Source of the DNA: Kaiparowitsia implicata GSE-PSE-MK54-09C | GTDB lineage: Bacteria; Cyanobacteriota; Cyanobacteriia; Elainellales; Elainellaceae | NCBI GenBank assembly: GCA_019359435.1 | Contig: JAHHHI010000006.1 | Coordinates: 1 to 47,781, forward strand | Length of the DNA: 47,781 bases | Direction of reading: 5' to 3' | Shown: one piece after another, positions 1 through 8,489 of the stretch | How positions within the stretch are numbered: the first letter of the stretch is position 1 | Layout: the number at the start of each line of letters is the position of its first letter | Program-made: the position numbers and the translations under genes | The notes under the pieces: model-generated | The model's database searches: none | What the model was told of the DNA's origin: nothing | Seen by the model: the letters and a program-made list of their open reading frames with translations, nothing else

Positions 1-93
1 GTCAACTCAACGCTGCGCCGCATTAGCCGCGACGAGGGCGGCCTAGACCTCGACCAGCTCGAGCACCGGATTCAGCGGGTGCTGGAAGCGTGA
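1..93 (+). CDS. 3' end of an unidentified protein (partial)
   Basis: An open frame runs in from the left edge and stops at TGA 91-93, giving about 30 residues that end RIQRVLEA. The charged, helix-like tail carries no motif I recognise, so no function can be given. Only the C-terminus lies in the window. The attC-like inverted repeat at 104-190 begins about ten bases after the stop. The frame could also be a chance extension. Confidence 0.4.
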   Translation, partial: VNSTLRRISRDEGGLDLDQLEHRIQRVLEA

Positions 94-103
94 TGGCGGC
101 AAC

Positions 104-190
104 GCCCAACGGTGAAGTGCAGTGGCGGCCAATAATTTCTAGTGCAACTACCACTGACCCAATCAGACCACTGCAACAGCGTTGTTATGC
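104..190. repeat. attC-like imperfect inverted repeat
   Basis: The segment starts GCCCAAC (fits the RYYYAAC box of integron attC sites) and ends GTTATGC (near the GTTRRRY box). Internal arms TGCAGTGG (118-125) and CCACTGCA (168-175) pair. Length is 87 bp. A second segment of similar size and sequence lies at 47535-47618. It sits between the partial gene and the 3' end of the methyltransferase, as a cassette site would. No integron integrase is visible, so this remains a resemblance. Confidence 0.3.
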
Positions 191-886
191 TGCAGATGGC
201 TTACGCCCTCCATATACAGAAAAATTGTAATATTTCCAAATAACATCAACTTCCGCAAAACCCATGTCTTGCAGCCAAGCTAACTGATTCATCAGGCTAG
301 CTGGATGATCTTCGTCATAATGTTGAGGCATCCACTTTTGTTCAATTTCCTCTGCCGAAACTTGCAAACGCATATACTCTCGCCATTTTTCTATATACTC
401 CTCTTGGAGATAAGAACTGGAACCCAGAATCACATCAGCGTTATAAAAAACGCCGCCTGGATTCAAACAAGCATGTATTTTTTCGTAAAACCTAATTTTA
501 TCGTCCTCACTCACTAGATGATGTAAGGCAAGTGAGGAAACTGCTACATCATAGGCCGTGTCAAACTCATAATCTTCAAAGTTTGCAAGTTGATAGCGCA
601 CATCTCTACCATCACCAAGTTTCATCTGTGCCATCTGCAACATCTTCTTTGCAATATCAACACAGGTAATTTGAGCTTGAGGATAAACATCTTTAATCCG
701 TCTTGCGACTGTGCCTGTCCCACATCCTAAATCGATTACACAAATACGCTGAGATGGATCAAATGGTAGAGCAATAACAAGCGCATCAAGCATCTGTTCA
801 TAGTAAGGAATAAGACGACGAATAATCGCGTCAAACTCCTGGGCTTCTGCTTCAAAATGTTGCTTAACTTTTTCCATTGCTTTCAT
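185..886 (-). CDS. Class I SAM-dependent methyltransferase
   Basis: The 233-residue protein has a Rossmann-type methyltransferase core. The SAM-binding motif I DLGCGTGTVARR lies near residues 52-63, an acidic CVDIAKKML strand end follows, and the motif IV-like SSLALHHL and a later GGVFYNADV strand match methyltransferase type 11/25 domains. The substrate cannot be inferred. ATG 886 has AAGG directly next to it, while the in-frame ATG at 877 sits eight bases from GAAGG, so translation may start three codons later. It looks like a stand-alone accessory gene; the nearest neighbour is a doubtful short frame. Confidence 0.85.
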   Translation of the reverse strand: MKAMEKVKQHFEAEAQEFDAIIRRLIPYYEQMLDALVIALPFDPSQRICVIDLGCGTGTVARRIKDVYPQAQITCVDIAKKMLQMAQMKLGDGRDVRYQLANFEDYEFDTAYDVAVSSLALHHLVSEDDKIRFYEKIHACLNPGGVFYNADVILGSSSYLQEEYIEKWREYMRLQVSAEEIEQKWMPQHYDEDHPASLMNQLAWLQDMGFAEVDVIWKYYNFSVYGGRKPSAA

Positions 887-889
887 CCT

Positions 890-1153
890 TCAGTCCTTGT
901 AACGACTTGCCAAAGTCAGGGCATTTTGGCGGTGATTCTTTGCCAAGGTATCTGGGGTCAAGATCTTTGCTAAATGCATATACCGATTCACCCAGCGGCC
1001 AAACTCTTGAAGCGATCGCCTTGGCAAATTCACTGAAAAATCGACATAAGGCTCTCCTCTATGGTGGCCCTTTTTAACAGTTTGGGTAGGGTGGCAGCGA
1101 TCGCCCATTCCCTGCACCGCATAAAGCATGGCGACCTTGGCCGGGTTTGCCAT
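890..1153 (-). CDS. Small hypothetical protein, doubtful
   Basis: An 87-residue frame lies four bases upstream of the methyltransferase. It is basic and carries a stretch WVNRYMHLAKILTPD that could be helical, but I recognise no family. It contains HIP1-like GCGATCGC sites. It may be a real small gene co-transcribed with the methyltransferase, a fragment of a larger decayed gene, or noise. There is no signal peptide or membrane segment. Confidence 0.3.
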   Translation of the reverse strand: MANPAKVAMLYAVQGMGDRCHPTQTVKKGHHRGEPYVDFSVNLPRRSLQEFGRWVNRYMHLAKILTPDTLAKNHRQNALTLASRYKD

Positions 1154-1189
1154 CAGCCTTCTGTAGGATGGCGAGGCGCTCCGGATAAA

Positions 1190-1220
1190 CCCCGCCTTAG
1201 CTTGTATTTGTAAGACGGGG
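1190..1220. repeat. Hairpin resembling an IS200/IS605 right end
   Basis: Arms CCCCGCCTTA (1190-1199) and TAAGACGGGG (1211-1220) pair with one mismatch around an 11-base loop. Subterminal hairpins of this kind occur at right ends of cyanobacterial tnpB elements. No tnpB coding remnant is visible next to it, so a terminator is an equal alternative. Confidence 0.3.
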
Positions 1221-1270
1221 AGTTACCAATCCTGCACCATGCCTAGCCCGTTAGCCAAGCCACGGTACTA

Positions 1271-1828
1271 ATGAAGTTTCCAAGCCTGCTTACCCTCTCC
1301 AGCATTTTGTTTCTGCTGGGAGGCATCCCAACCACTCCAGCCTTAGCTCAACGAGAGATTTGTCGAGATAATGATTGGGTCGCGCCTTCTAGCACCCTGA
1401 GAACTATCGAGCTACCTCAATTCGGCATAGATATGGATATCCCAGCTAACTACCGGGCAATCGCCGTTAGCTATGGCTCTGTGGACATCTATGACCCTGG
1501 AACTTACGAAATCGTGGCTTGCTTGAATCGAGGCGGTGAAGCGTCTGTACCCCGAAGTCTTGAGTTATTCAGCATCAGACGAGTCAGCAATCCTAGAAAC
1601 CTGACACTTCCTGCCCTCATCCAGCAGGAAGAAGGGGCATTTCAGCCCAAGTATCGATACAACCTAGCAGGAACTACCGTATTTGTGATGCAACCGTTGG
1701 GTTTTGGGGTAACTGCCTGGTTTACGCCACGTGGAGCCAGAGATGCAATTGTAATGTATGACACTTGTGACTGTGACCCACGAGATAGCGACCTTTTCAA
1801 TCGGCTCAACCATACCCGCTTCCGCTAG
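1271..1828 (+). CDS. Secreted hypothetical protein
   Basis: The 185-residue protein opens with a clear Sec signal peptide: basic MKF, a hydrophobic core around residues 5-20 and a cleavage site at ALA-Q near 26-27. The mature part has several scattered cysteines (for example the DTCDCD stretch near 164-169) that could form disulfides in the periplasm. No enzyme motif is evident. It stands alone on the plus strand between leftward genes. I do not recognise the family. Confidence 0.6.
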   Translation: MKFPSLLTLSSILFLLGGIPTTPALAQREICRDNDWVAPSSTLRTIELPQFGIDMDIPANYRAIAVSYGSVDIYDPGTYEIVACLNRGGEASVPRSLELFSIRRVSNPRNLTLPALIQQEEGAFQPKYRYNLAGTTVFVMQPLGFGVTAWFTPRGARDAIVMYDTCDCDPRDSDLFNRLNHTRFR

Positions 1829-1831
1829 ACG

Positions 1832-2013
1832 CTACACATTCTTTGCCCCCAGCACCTGTAACTTAATCCGCGTCAATGACAAAAAAAGGGCCACTCGAGG
1901 GCTGACCTCCTCCAGCATTTGCTGTCGCACTGTCTGCTCGATGCCTTCTAGACTATCGAGACCCTCTGGGTTGCTATTGCGGTACAAAATCTCGGCAATC
2001 TCTGCTGTACAGG
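1832..2013 (-). pseudogene. ISKra4-type transposase, N-terminal remnant
   Basis: Reading leftwards, a frame encodes AEIAEILYRNSNPEGLDSLE followed by VRQQMLEEVSPRVALF, then leaves the family and stops at 1832-1834. This resembles the N-terminal region of cyanobacterial ISKra4-family transposases; I recall the pattern but have not searched it. The rest of the transposase is absent. The fragment joins directly onto the GNAT gene at about 2013-2020, so it marks a decayed insertion. Confidence 0.45.
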
Positions 2014-2400
2014 CTTCCGGTCAATCAGCACCGCCGTCACCTCGGGGTCGGCAAAGCAGCGGGCCAGGGCCAGCCGTATCATGGTGGTGCTGTAGTCTTT
2101 GCTCAGCTCGGTGGGTTCGCCAATCCAAATGTCGATTGCCCGCAAATGGGCGAGCACCCCGCCCCAGTAGTGGCTATCTTCTTGGGCGGGGTAAATGATT
2201 TGAATGAAGCCAATGGGGCGACCATCTAGCTCAGAGATCAACTGCTCGCGCCAGACTGGGGTGCAGGCTAGCTCGACCTCTCAGCCCCAGTCGTCGTTGG
2301 GGTCGGCGGCGACCACCTGGGGTTGCTCGTCCCAGTGGCGGGAAGGCTCACATCAGCTGGGGTGGAGGGTCGCAGGGTTAATGGTGTTTGACTCAGACAT
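2014..2400 (-). pseudogene. GNAT (AAC(6')-type) acetyltransferase, disrupted
   Basis: The frame from ATG 2400 meets a stop after 15 codons. The remaining family signature then appears in pieces, as DEQPQVVAADPNDDWG, a second in-frame stop, then PVWREQLISELDGRPIGFIQ and IDIWIGEPTELSK, which are typical of AAC(6')/GNAT acetyltransferases. The C-terminal end after VTAVLID is replaced by the ISKra4 remnant. With two nonsense codons and a lost C-terminus, the gene is dead. Confidence 0.7.
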
Positions 2401-2458
2401 GATGGGTTCCGGCTGGTGCAACATCGGCTAACCGCTCAAATAGATTAGTTCACTTGTA

Positions 2459-2902
2459 CTATTTTGCGGGCAGCCGAAATGAATCTTCAAAAGCTTGGCC
2501 GTTTATTGAATACTGGTCTGGCAGGGCGACTCTAGCTCGCGAGGCGACCAGGATGTTAATGGCTAGAGGCAGTACCAGCCAAAAACCAGTGTCTAGATCT
2601 AGCCCGATGCCAAAGAGTGCGATCGCCAGCAGTCCCCACCCCGCAAAAGCTGGTAAAACGCGGTCAAGACTGTGTTCAACCCAGTGGCACAGACCACCAC
2701 AAAGCATCAGAAAGAATCCAGCTAGCAGGAACCAGTAATATCCCCAAATGCGGAGAGCCTCTGGTTTGACCGCATCGATGAATCCCATATCCGCAATATC
2801 TTGCCAGATGCCCTCAAATCCGATCAGCCCTGGCGCGATTAAACCGATCAGGCTGTGAAGTAAGGCGATCGCAATGACTGCAAGCCCACTGATCTTGTGC
2901 AT
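2459..2902 (-). CDS. Four-helix membrane protein (DUF6463-like)
   Basis: The 147-residue protein has four hydrophobic segments (about residues 7-27, 50-70, 82-100 and 104-122) and a HSLIGLIAPGLIGF-type start like the DUF6463 family. It is the last gene of the leftward ECF41 cluster, 79 bp after the sigma factor. Its role is unknown; co-transcription suggests it belongs to the same envelope or redox response. There is no sign of damage. Confidence 0.65.
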   Translation of the reverse strand: MHKISGLAVIAIALLHSLIGLIAPGLIGFEGIWQDIADMGFIDAVKPEALRIWGYYWFLLAGFFLMLCGGLCHWVEHSLDRVLPAFAGWGLLAIALFGIGLDLDTGFWLVLPLAINILVASRARVALPDQYSINGQAFEDSFRLPAK

Positions 2903-2981
2903 CGATTTTCTCCATTTATCTGTTTGAAACTTGATAGTACGATTCCACGATCGATTAGTAGATAGTAGATGTATTAGAGAT

Positions 2982-3881
2982 CTAAAAAGTTGAGGAGGTA
3001 TGTTGTTCAGAAACTAATTTTTGCCTTAACAGCATTAGTTTTTCTGGATTGCCCTGAGTATAAATTGTCTGAATGCGATCGCCAGCAAAGTCAAAGGTAT
3101 ACACATAAGAAAGCTGCTCATCAACAAACTGAAGCATTCCTGCTTGCCCATTAATCTCGACTGGATAATCTCGCGTTGAAGGGGGTTTGTGACGACGAAT
3201 GTTTAGCAACAGTCGAGCAACTTTGACTGCCCCTTGAACAGGCTTTAGAGCAGCGGGCACCTTGCCGCCGCCATCTGAGCAGAAGGTGATATCTTCGGAG
3301 AGCAGCCTGATCAAGCCCTGCAAATCACCCTGCTGGCAAGCCCGAAGAAATTGCTGTACGAGTTGTTCCTGTCGCTGGGGTGAAACCTCGAAGCGAGGCC
3401 GCTGGGACGTTAGGTGTTGTCGTGCTCGTCGCACCAATTGCCGACAGTAGGTTGGATTTTTATCCACCATGCGCCCCACGTCACTGTACTCGTAGTCAAA
3501 GACTTCCCGGAGTAGAAATACGGCTCGCTCTAGAGGCGAGAGGTTTTCCATCAACATTAAGAAAGCTGTTGAGAGAGTATCGGCTAGCTCGACCGCATCG
3601 GCTGGATCTGACGTTTGCTGGGTCAGCATTGGCTCAGGTAGCCACGGCCCCACATACTGTTCTCGCTGCACGCGGGCAGAGCGCAAATGGTCGATACAGA
3701 GACGGGTGACGATCGTTGATAAATAGGTTTTGGCAGAGTTTACCGTTACCTCTGCCGTTTGTTGCCAGCGCAGAAAGGTTTCTTGCACCATATCTTCCGC
3801 ATCGGTAACCGTCCCCAACATGCGGTAGGCGATGGAAAACAGTAAAGGGCGGTATTGATTGAATGTTTGCAGATCACTCAT
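2982..3881 (-). CDS. sigJ: ECF41-group RNA polymerase sigma factor (SigJ-like)
   Basis: The 299-residue protein carries sigma-70 region 2 (about 5-70, including YRMLGTVTDAEDMVQETFLR) and region 4 (about 100-155), followed by a SnoaL-like C-terminal domain. All three hallmark motifs of the ECF41 group are visible: WLPEP at 80-84, DGGGK at 203-207 and NPEKL near 279-283. In this family the fused C-terminal domain controls sigma activity, and no anti-sigma factor is encoded. Its neighbours, an AhpD/CMD-type protein and an oxidoreductase, are the classical ECF41 partners. The matching promoter upstream of the cluster (5061-5087) implies autoregulation of the whole operon. Confidence 0.92.
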   Translation of the reverse strand: MSDLQTFNQYRPLLFSIAYRMLGTVTDAEDMVQETFLRWQQTAEVTVNSAKTYLSTIVTRLCIDHLRSARVQREQYVGPWLPEPMLTQQTSDPADAVELADTLSTAFLMLMENLSPLERAVFLLREVFDYEYSDVGRMVDKNPTYCRQLVRRARQHLTSQRPRFEVSPQRQEQLVQQFLRACQQGDLQGLIRLLSEDITFCSDGGGKVPAALKPVQGAVKVARLLLNIRRHKPPSTRDYPVEINGQAGMLQFVDEQLSYVYTFDFAGDRIQTIYTQGNPEKLMLLRQKLVSEQHTSSTF

Positions 3882-3909
3882 AGAAATTTAGGCGGCTCAA
3901 CACATCACA

Positions 3910-4521
3910 TTAAGCAGCAATTAGGTCAATTGCTTGGGTACGCGCATTGGAGATTGACTCAACATCGTTACCGACATAAATGAAGGTGATATCAGTAATG
4001 CCGATAAACCCAAACACAGTAACCAGATAAGGATCGTGATGATTCATGGTCTCGTACTGCCCACCGGGGTGATACTCAGCGGCTCCTCGAGATTCGATGA
4101 CGAACATTCTCTTGCCCCGCTCTAGAGGCTTGAATCCATTAGTAGAGTCATCTGTGCCATAGATGACCGTGCGGCCGACCCGCACAATCTGGTCAATATA
4201 CGATTTAAAAACCCCAGGAACGCTGAAGTTATACATCGGAACACCGATCACATAGATATCTGCGGCCAAGAATTCGTCTACGAGCTGATCGCTCAGGCAA
4301 ATCGACTCCCACATCTCAGACGTGCGCTGTTCGGGTGGCGTGAACGCTGCCGCAATCCACGGTTCATCTACGTAGGGAACAGGCTGATGGCCCAGATCTC
4401 GATAGGTGACGGTATCGCTGGAGTGAACTTGCTTCCATTGGCCAACAAACTCGTGAGTCATGCGGCGAGAGTGCGATCGCTCCCCCCGTGGACTGGTATC
4501 AATGTGTAATAGATGTGCCAT
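3910..4521 (-). CDS. azoR: FMN-dependent NADH-azoreductase family protein
   Basis: The 203-residue flavodoxin-like protein starts LLHIDTSPRGERSHSRR, the phosphate-binding loop of AzoR-type quinone/azo reductases, and has the FMN-contact motif PMYNFSVPG near residues 95-103. Family members pass electrons from NAD(P)H through FMN to quinones or azo compounds, giving protection against electrophilic stress. It lies 30 bp after the AhpD-like gene and 28 bp before the sigma gene, consistent with one operon. The GAAEYHPGG segment also fits the family. Confidence 0.88.
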   Translation of the reverse strand: MAHLLHIDTSPRGERSHSRRMTHEFVGQWKQVHSSDTVTYRDLGHQPVPYVDEPWIAAAFTPPEQRTSEMWESICLSDQLVDEFLAADIYVIGVPMYNFSVPGVFKSYIDQIVRVGRTVIYGTDDSTNGFKPLERGKRMFVIESRGAAEYHPGGQYETMNHHDPYLVTVFGFIGITDITFIYVGNDVESISNARTQAIDLIAA

Positions 4522-4551
4522 GGTAATAGATCTCTAGATAATTGGGTCAAC

Positions 4552-5022
4552 CTAAACTGCGGCTTCGACGGGCTTTGGTTCATAGGAGCCAGGCAACGTT
4601 TGAGCTGTAATGGCAATGCGGTTCCAGCTGTTGATGGTGACGATAGCCATCAGCAAATCAATAATTTCATTTGGTGCGAAGTAGCGGTTAACGTCAGCAT
4701 AAATAGCATCAGAGACTGGACTTGAGGCAATTAACGTAACCGCTTCAGTTAAGGCCAGTATGGCTCGTTCTTGGGCTGTAAAGAATGGCGTTTCGTGCCA
4801 GGCACTGAGTGCATAGATACGCTGCTCAGTTTCACCATTCAATCTGGCATCTTTGGTATGCATATCTATACAGAAGGCACAACCATTAATTTGGGAGACC
4901 CGAATTTTAATCAGCTCCAGTATGGTCGAATCAACACCACTACTCCTGACATACCGTTCTAGCTGCATGATTGCCCGATAGGCGGCTGGATTAGCCTGAA
5001 CAAGATCTAGTCGAGTTTGCAT
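4552..5022 (-). CDS. Carboxymuconolactone decarboxylase / AhpD-like protein
   Basis: The 156-residue protein has the AhpD/CMD core with the CxxC-containing motif NGCAFCIDMHTKDAR at about residues 46-60. Cys and His in this motif are the redox or acid-base residues of the family. It is the first gene of the leftward ECF41 operon, and its ATG is 38 bp downstream of the predicted -10 element. CMD-like proteins are the most frequent targets of ECF41 sigma factors. The exact substrate is unknown; peroxidase-like activity is likely. Confidence 0.9.
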   Translation of the reverse strand: MQTRLDLVQANPAAYRAIMQLERYVRSSGVDSTILELIKIRVSQINGCAFCIDMHTKDARLNGETEQRIYALSAWHETPFFTAQERAILALTEAVTLIASSPVSDAIYADVNRYFAPNEIIDLLMAIVTINSWNRIAITAQTLPGSYEPKPVEAAV

Positions 5023-5060
5023 GGATTGTACTCAGTCTTAACAATGGCCTGCATCTATAA

Positions 5061-5087
5061 GACGAGTCAGGCGAGCCTAGTGTGACA
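5061..5087 (-). promoter_or_regulatory. ECF41-type promoter
   Basis: On the minus strand TGTCACA (5081-5087) is followed after exactly 16 bases by CGTC (5061-5064). This matches the target promoter described for ECF41 sigma factors. It sits 38 bp upstream of the AhpD-like start codon and should drive the four-gene operon that includes the sigma gene. Confidence 0.85.
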
Positions 5088-5257
5088 GACCAAGCCCCTA
5101 AGAGTCTGATCTTTACCCCATGGGATAGGGTATGGTTTTGGCAAACTTTGGGGCAATCTGGTAGTCACCTGCACGTAAGGAGAAGCTCCTATGGTTTGGC
5201 TTGGATCATCACAGGTTCGCCAAAGTGCTGTCAGCAGAGTTTTGCTCACCAGGGTAT

Positions 5258-6655
5258 TCACTGGCTGGCACCGAGAGGGGCGCGGCGAGCAGTGAGACGA
5301 TGAAACCGCCAGACAAAGATGATACCCGCTACAGCAACTCCAAGGGATTGCCCCGTCCACAATCCCACCCCGCCCAGTCCTAGTCGAAACCCCAGCAAGT
5401 AACTGCTGGGCAGACCTATGCCCCAAAAAGCTAGCCCGCTCAGCACCATGGGCATGCGGGCATCTTGAAGCCCATGGAGTGCGCCCATAGCTACCCGCTG
5501 AATGCCATCTAGCAGTTGTACGATCGCTGAAACCACCAGCATGGGAACTGCCAGGGCCACAACACTGACATTCTCCGGCCTGCGGATATCGAGGTAGACC
5601 CCAATCACCTGCTGACGAAAGAGCAGCAGTGCGATCGCCGTCACCCCCATGAAGAGCGCCACGCAGGCAATGCCGACATAGCCTGCCCGGCGGATGCCCT
5701 GGACATCGTGCTGACCCAACCACTGCCCTACTCGAGCAGTGACGGCGTAGGCCATTCCCAGTGGCACCATGTAGATCACCACAGCGGTTTGGTAAACCGT
5801 GTGGTGGGCGGCTAAAATTTCGGTGCCGAGGCTGCCCATCATTAGGGTGACGGCAGCAAATAAGCCATATTCCAGGGCAATGGTAACAGCGATCGCGACG
5901 CCAATCGCCGTCAAGCGGCGGAGAACTAGGGGTCTGATCTGATACAGATTCCGCAGCAACCGGTAGTGCTTTAGATGCGGATGCTTCAGGGTATAGGCCA
6001 AAAATATCAAAAACATCAGCCAGAAACTCAGTCCACTGGCTAGGCCCAGACCAGCTAACTCCATCCGGGGCAAGCCAAACTTGCCGAACCCTAATGCATA
6101 GTTACCCAGAATATTAAACAGGGTGCCAATGATCACAATGACCGTCACAATATGGGCATGAGAAAGCGCCGACACGTAGCCTCTTAGCATTGCAAACCCC
6201 AGAGCCGGGACGATTCCCCAGGAGATAAAGAACAGATAGGGCTGGGCTAGAGCAACGATCTCGGCGGGCTGACGCAAAAATTGGAGGGCTATATCTAGAT
6301 GGGCGATCGCCACCATCAGCGGCAAGCCCAGCAATAGCGCCAACCAGAGTCCCTGGCGGGCAATCTGCTCGATTTGGCTTTTGCGACCAGCCCCATAAGC
6401 CTCCGCCACCAGCGGGCTCACCGCCATCACTACTCCACCCGAAACATTGAGCAATAGCTGAAAGGTTGTTGAGGCTAACCCACCGGCGGCCAGGCTTTCG
6501 GCACCCAGGCGGCCCATCATAATTGTGTCTACAAAGCCAGTGGCTGCCTGAGCAACTTGGGCACTAGCCAGGGGAATTGCAATCTTTAGAAATTCACGGC
6601 TCTCTGTGCCCCAAGGCGATTTGACCAATGCTTTTATTTTCATGCCTTTGCCCAT
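5258..6655 (-). CDS. MATE family multidrug/sodium antiporter
   Basis: The 465-residue integral membrane protein has the usual length and about twelve hydrophobic helices. N-terminal features include FLKIAIPLASAQVAQAA and the DTIMMGRLGAESLAAGGL loop of the MATE family. Members export cationic drugs or metabolites in exchange for Na+ or H+. It is transcribed divergently from the AraC-type regulator at 6811; the 155-bp gap probably holds both promoters. It ends about 170 bp before the ECF41 promoter. The two Met codons at the start (MGKGMK) leave the exact start open by four codons. Confidence 0.93.
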   Translation of the reverse strand: MGKGMKIKALVKSPWGTESREFLKIAIPLASAQVAQAATGFVDTIMMGRLGAESLAAGGLASTTFQLLLNVSGGVVMAVSPLVAEAYGAGRKSQIEQIARQGLWLALLLGLPLMVAIAHLDIALQFLRQPAEIVALAQPYLFFISWGIVPALGFAMLRGYVSALSHAHIVTVIVIIGTLFNILGNYALGFGKFGLPRMELAGLGLASGLSFWLMFLIFLAYTLKHPHLKHYRLLRNLYQIRPLVLRRLTAIGVAIAVTIALEYGLFAAVTLMMGSLGTEILAAHHTVYQTAVVIYMVPLGMAYAVTARVGQWLGQHDVQGIRRAGYVGIACVALFMGVTAIALLLFRQQVIGVYLDIRRPENVSVVALAVPMLVVSAIVQLLDGIQRVAMGALHGLQDARMPMVLSGLAFWGIGLPSSYLLGFRLGLGGVGLWTGQSLGVAVAGIIFVWRFHRLTARRAPLGASQ

Positions 6656-6810
6656 AGTGTAATTCCTGGAAGGCTTACACCATAGGCAAAAGTCACTTCG
6701 CCAAACTACTCACATCTTGCGTGACTGGTAAGAACTTGCGGAGAGTTTCTAAGGGCTAGCCGTGCTAGCTTTGGAATCAACTAAACTGAAGCTAACGCCA
6801 GATTTATTTT

Positions 6811-7701
6811 ATGGCTATCACATCAACAACAAATCCTACTCAGCCTCATCTGAGTCCGCTTCAGCCGCCGATACTGTCGAGTGAAACCTACGGTTGGCAA
6901 AACATTTTAGTCAGAGAGTTCGAGCAGCCGCCTAGTCGGGAGGCCCATCAGAGTGCTACCGAGCATCTGCTGTGTCTATCGCTCAATAGTCGACCTTCCC
7001 GCGTGTTTCAGCAGATGGATGGCTGTCGTCACAGCGCTCTTTTTACCAAGGGCGATCTGTCCATTGCTCCGGCCGGAGCGTCGCTAGTCAGTCAGTGGCA
7101 TCACAGCGAAAAATACCTACAAATTCAGCTAGCCTCTAAATTTTTAGAAGACGTTGCCCAAAGCACCCTAGACAATCAGGCCAAGTCGACAGAATTGGCC
7201 CCAGAGTTTCGAACCAGAACTCCCCAAATTGAGCAGATTGCCATGATGCTCCTGAGCGAACTTCGCAATGGCGCACCCACTGGGCTGCTCTATGCTGAGT
7301 CATTAACCCATGTGCTGGCGGTACACCTGCTCAAATACCACTTTGTGAGTCAGCCCTGCATCGTACTATATGAAGGTGGTTTGAGCGATCATCAGCTTCT
7401 TCAGGCAACAGACTATATCATTGCCCACTTGGCTAGTGATCTCCAGCTATCGGATTTGGCGACATCGGTAGGCTTGAGTCAGTTCCATTTCAGTCGGCTG
7501 TTCAAACAATCGACTGGCATCACCCCCTATCAATACATTCTTCGTCAACGAGTAGAACGGGCCAAACATCTTCTCAAAACGACAAAACTTTCGGTAATGG
7601 AAATTGCTTTACTGTGTGGTTTTAGTAGCCACAGCCATCTCGGCAAGACGTTTCGGCAACATACTGGACTAACACCGAAAAACTATCGAATTAGCCAATG
7701 A
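6811..7701 (+). CDS. AraC family transcriptional regulator
   Basis: The 296-residue protein has a C-terminal pair of helix-turn-helix motifs (about 195-293): LQLSDLATSVGLSQFHFSRL and VMEIALLCGFSSHSHLGKTF, ending with the typical FRQHTGLTPKNYR. The N-terminal half is a poorly conserved cupin-like sensor region. It probably controls the divergent MATE exporter. Two GCTAGC palindromes three bases apart (6756-6770) lie in the shared intergenic region and could be part of an operator, though that is only a guess. Confidence 0.9.
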   Translation: MAITSTTNPTQPHLSPLQPPILSSETYGWQNILVREFEQPPSREAHQSATEHLLCLSLNSRPSRVFQQMDGCRHSALFTKGDLSIAPAGASLVSQWHHSEKYLQIQLASKFLEDVAQSTLDNQAKSTELAPEFRTRTPQIEQIAMMLLSELRNGAPTGLLYAESLTHVLAVHLLKYHFVSQPCIVLYEGGLSDHQLLQATDYIIAHLASDLQLSDLATSVGLSQFHFSRLFKQSTGITPYQYILRQRVERAKHLLKTTKLSVMEIALLCGFSSHSHLGKTFRQHTGLTPKNYRISQ

Positions 7702-7768
7702 TTTTTTTAGCTTCTGGGTTCAGAGAAGCCCGCGATGTATGCATAGCATCAGCGTCGGGAGTGTTCAC

Positions 7769-8404
7769 CTAAAGTTCATTTGGGTCGATGCCGAGTTCCT
7801 TCAGTTTGGCAAAGGCCCGGTCGCGCTCTTCGATCACCTGCTCAGGATCTTTGAAACGATCGCCATTTGGATAAAACACTTCCAACCCACTCTCAAACAG
7901 CTCAAAGCAAATCCCCAGGATGGGGGAAGCCCAGGGAAAATTCATCGCCATGATAGGAGTGAAATTGCGATCGGGGCTGGAGCGAATGATGCCCCAGAAG
8001 TCAAAGGACTCTGGATCGTAGAAGTACATCTCTAGAACGCCGTACTTGCCATAGAAGGCCTGCTTGGCTAGCATTTCCCTGGCCGTATTGCTAGGGGAAA
8101 GAATCTCAAAAACGACCTGGGGCATGATGTTGTCTTCTTCCCACTGTTTGTAACTGCCCCGGTCACCCTCAGTCCGCCCCAATACCACCATGACGTTTGG
8201 GGCCTGAGCTGGAGCGGGGGGTGTCTCGACTTGAACCGGGTACCAGAGCAAATCTCCGGCCACAAACGCCCTTTGGTCTTTCAATAGCCGCTTGAGATTA
8301 CTGACCAGACGAACAATCCAGCGATACTGGATGGTGTTATCTGCCATGGGTTGGCCGTCGGAGTCAGGGTAGGGAACCTGGGAAACGCTGGGGCTTTGAA
8401 CCAT
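7769..8404 (-). CDS. Uma2 family endonuclease-like protein
   Basis: This PD-(D/E)XK-type Uma2 (DUF820) protein, very common in cyanobacteria, shows PYPDSDGQPMADN near the N-terminus, PQVVFEILSPSN and the YGKYGVLEMYFYDPE core. The C-terminal tail (DPEQVIEERDRAFAKLKELG) is the usual coiled region. I chose ATG 8404 because family members start shortly before the PDSDGQP motif; a GTG at 8455 would add 17 residues. No cellular role is established for most members. Confidence 0.85.
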   Translation of the reverse strand: MVQSPSVSQVPYPDSDGQPMADNTIQYRWIVRLVSNLKRLLKDQRAFVAGDLLWYPVQVETPPAPAQAPNVMVVLGRTEGDRGSYKQWEEDNIMPQVVFEILSPSNTAREMLAKQAFYGKYGVLEMYFYDPESFDFWGIIRSSPDRNFTPIMAMNFPWASPILGICFELFESGLEVFYPNGDRFKDPEQVIEERDRAFAKLKELGIDPNEL

Positions 8405-8489
8405 GGACAAGTTCTTCAGCAGGGGGCAAGACAATTCTACTGTAGTGGTCAGCACCTTGCTCTAGGCGGCTATGGAAGCCTGAAAGAGC

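Noticed and set aside
5067-5723. Leftward 218-codon frame overlapping the MATE gene
   Set aside because: It is the shadow of the MATE gene in another frame, with Arg/Gly/His-rich composition typical of such shadows.
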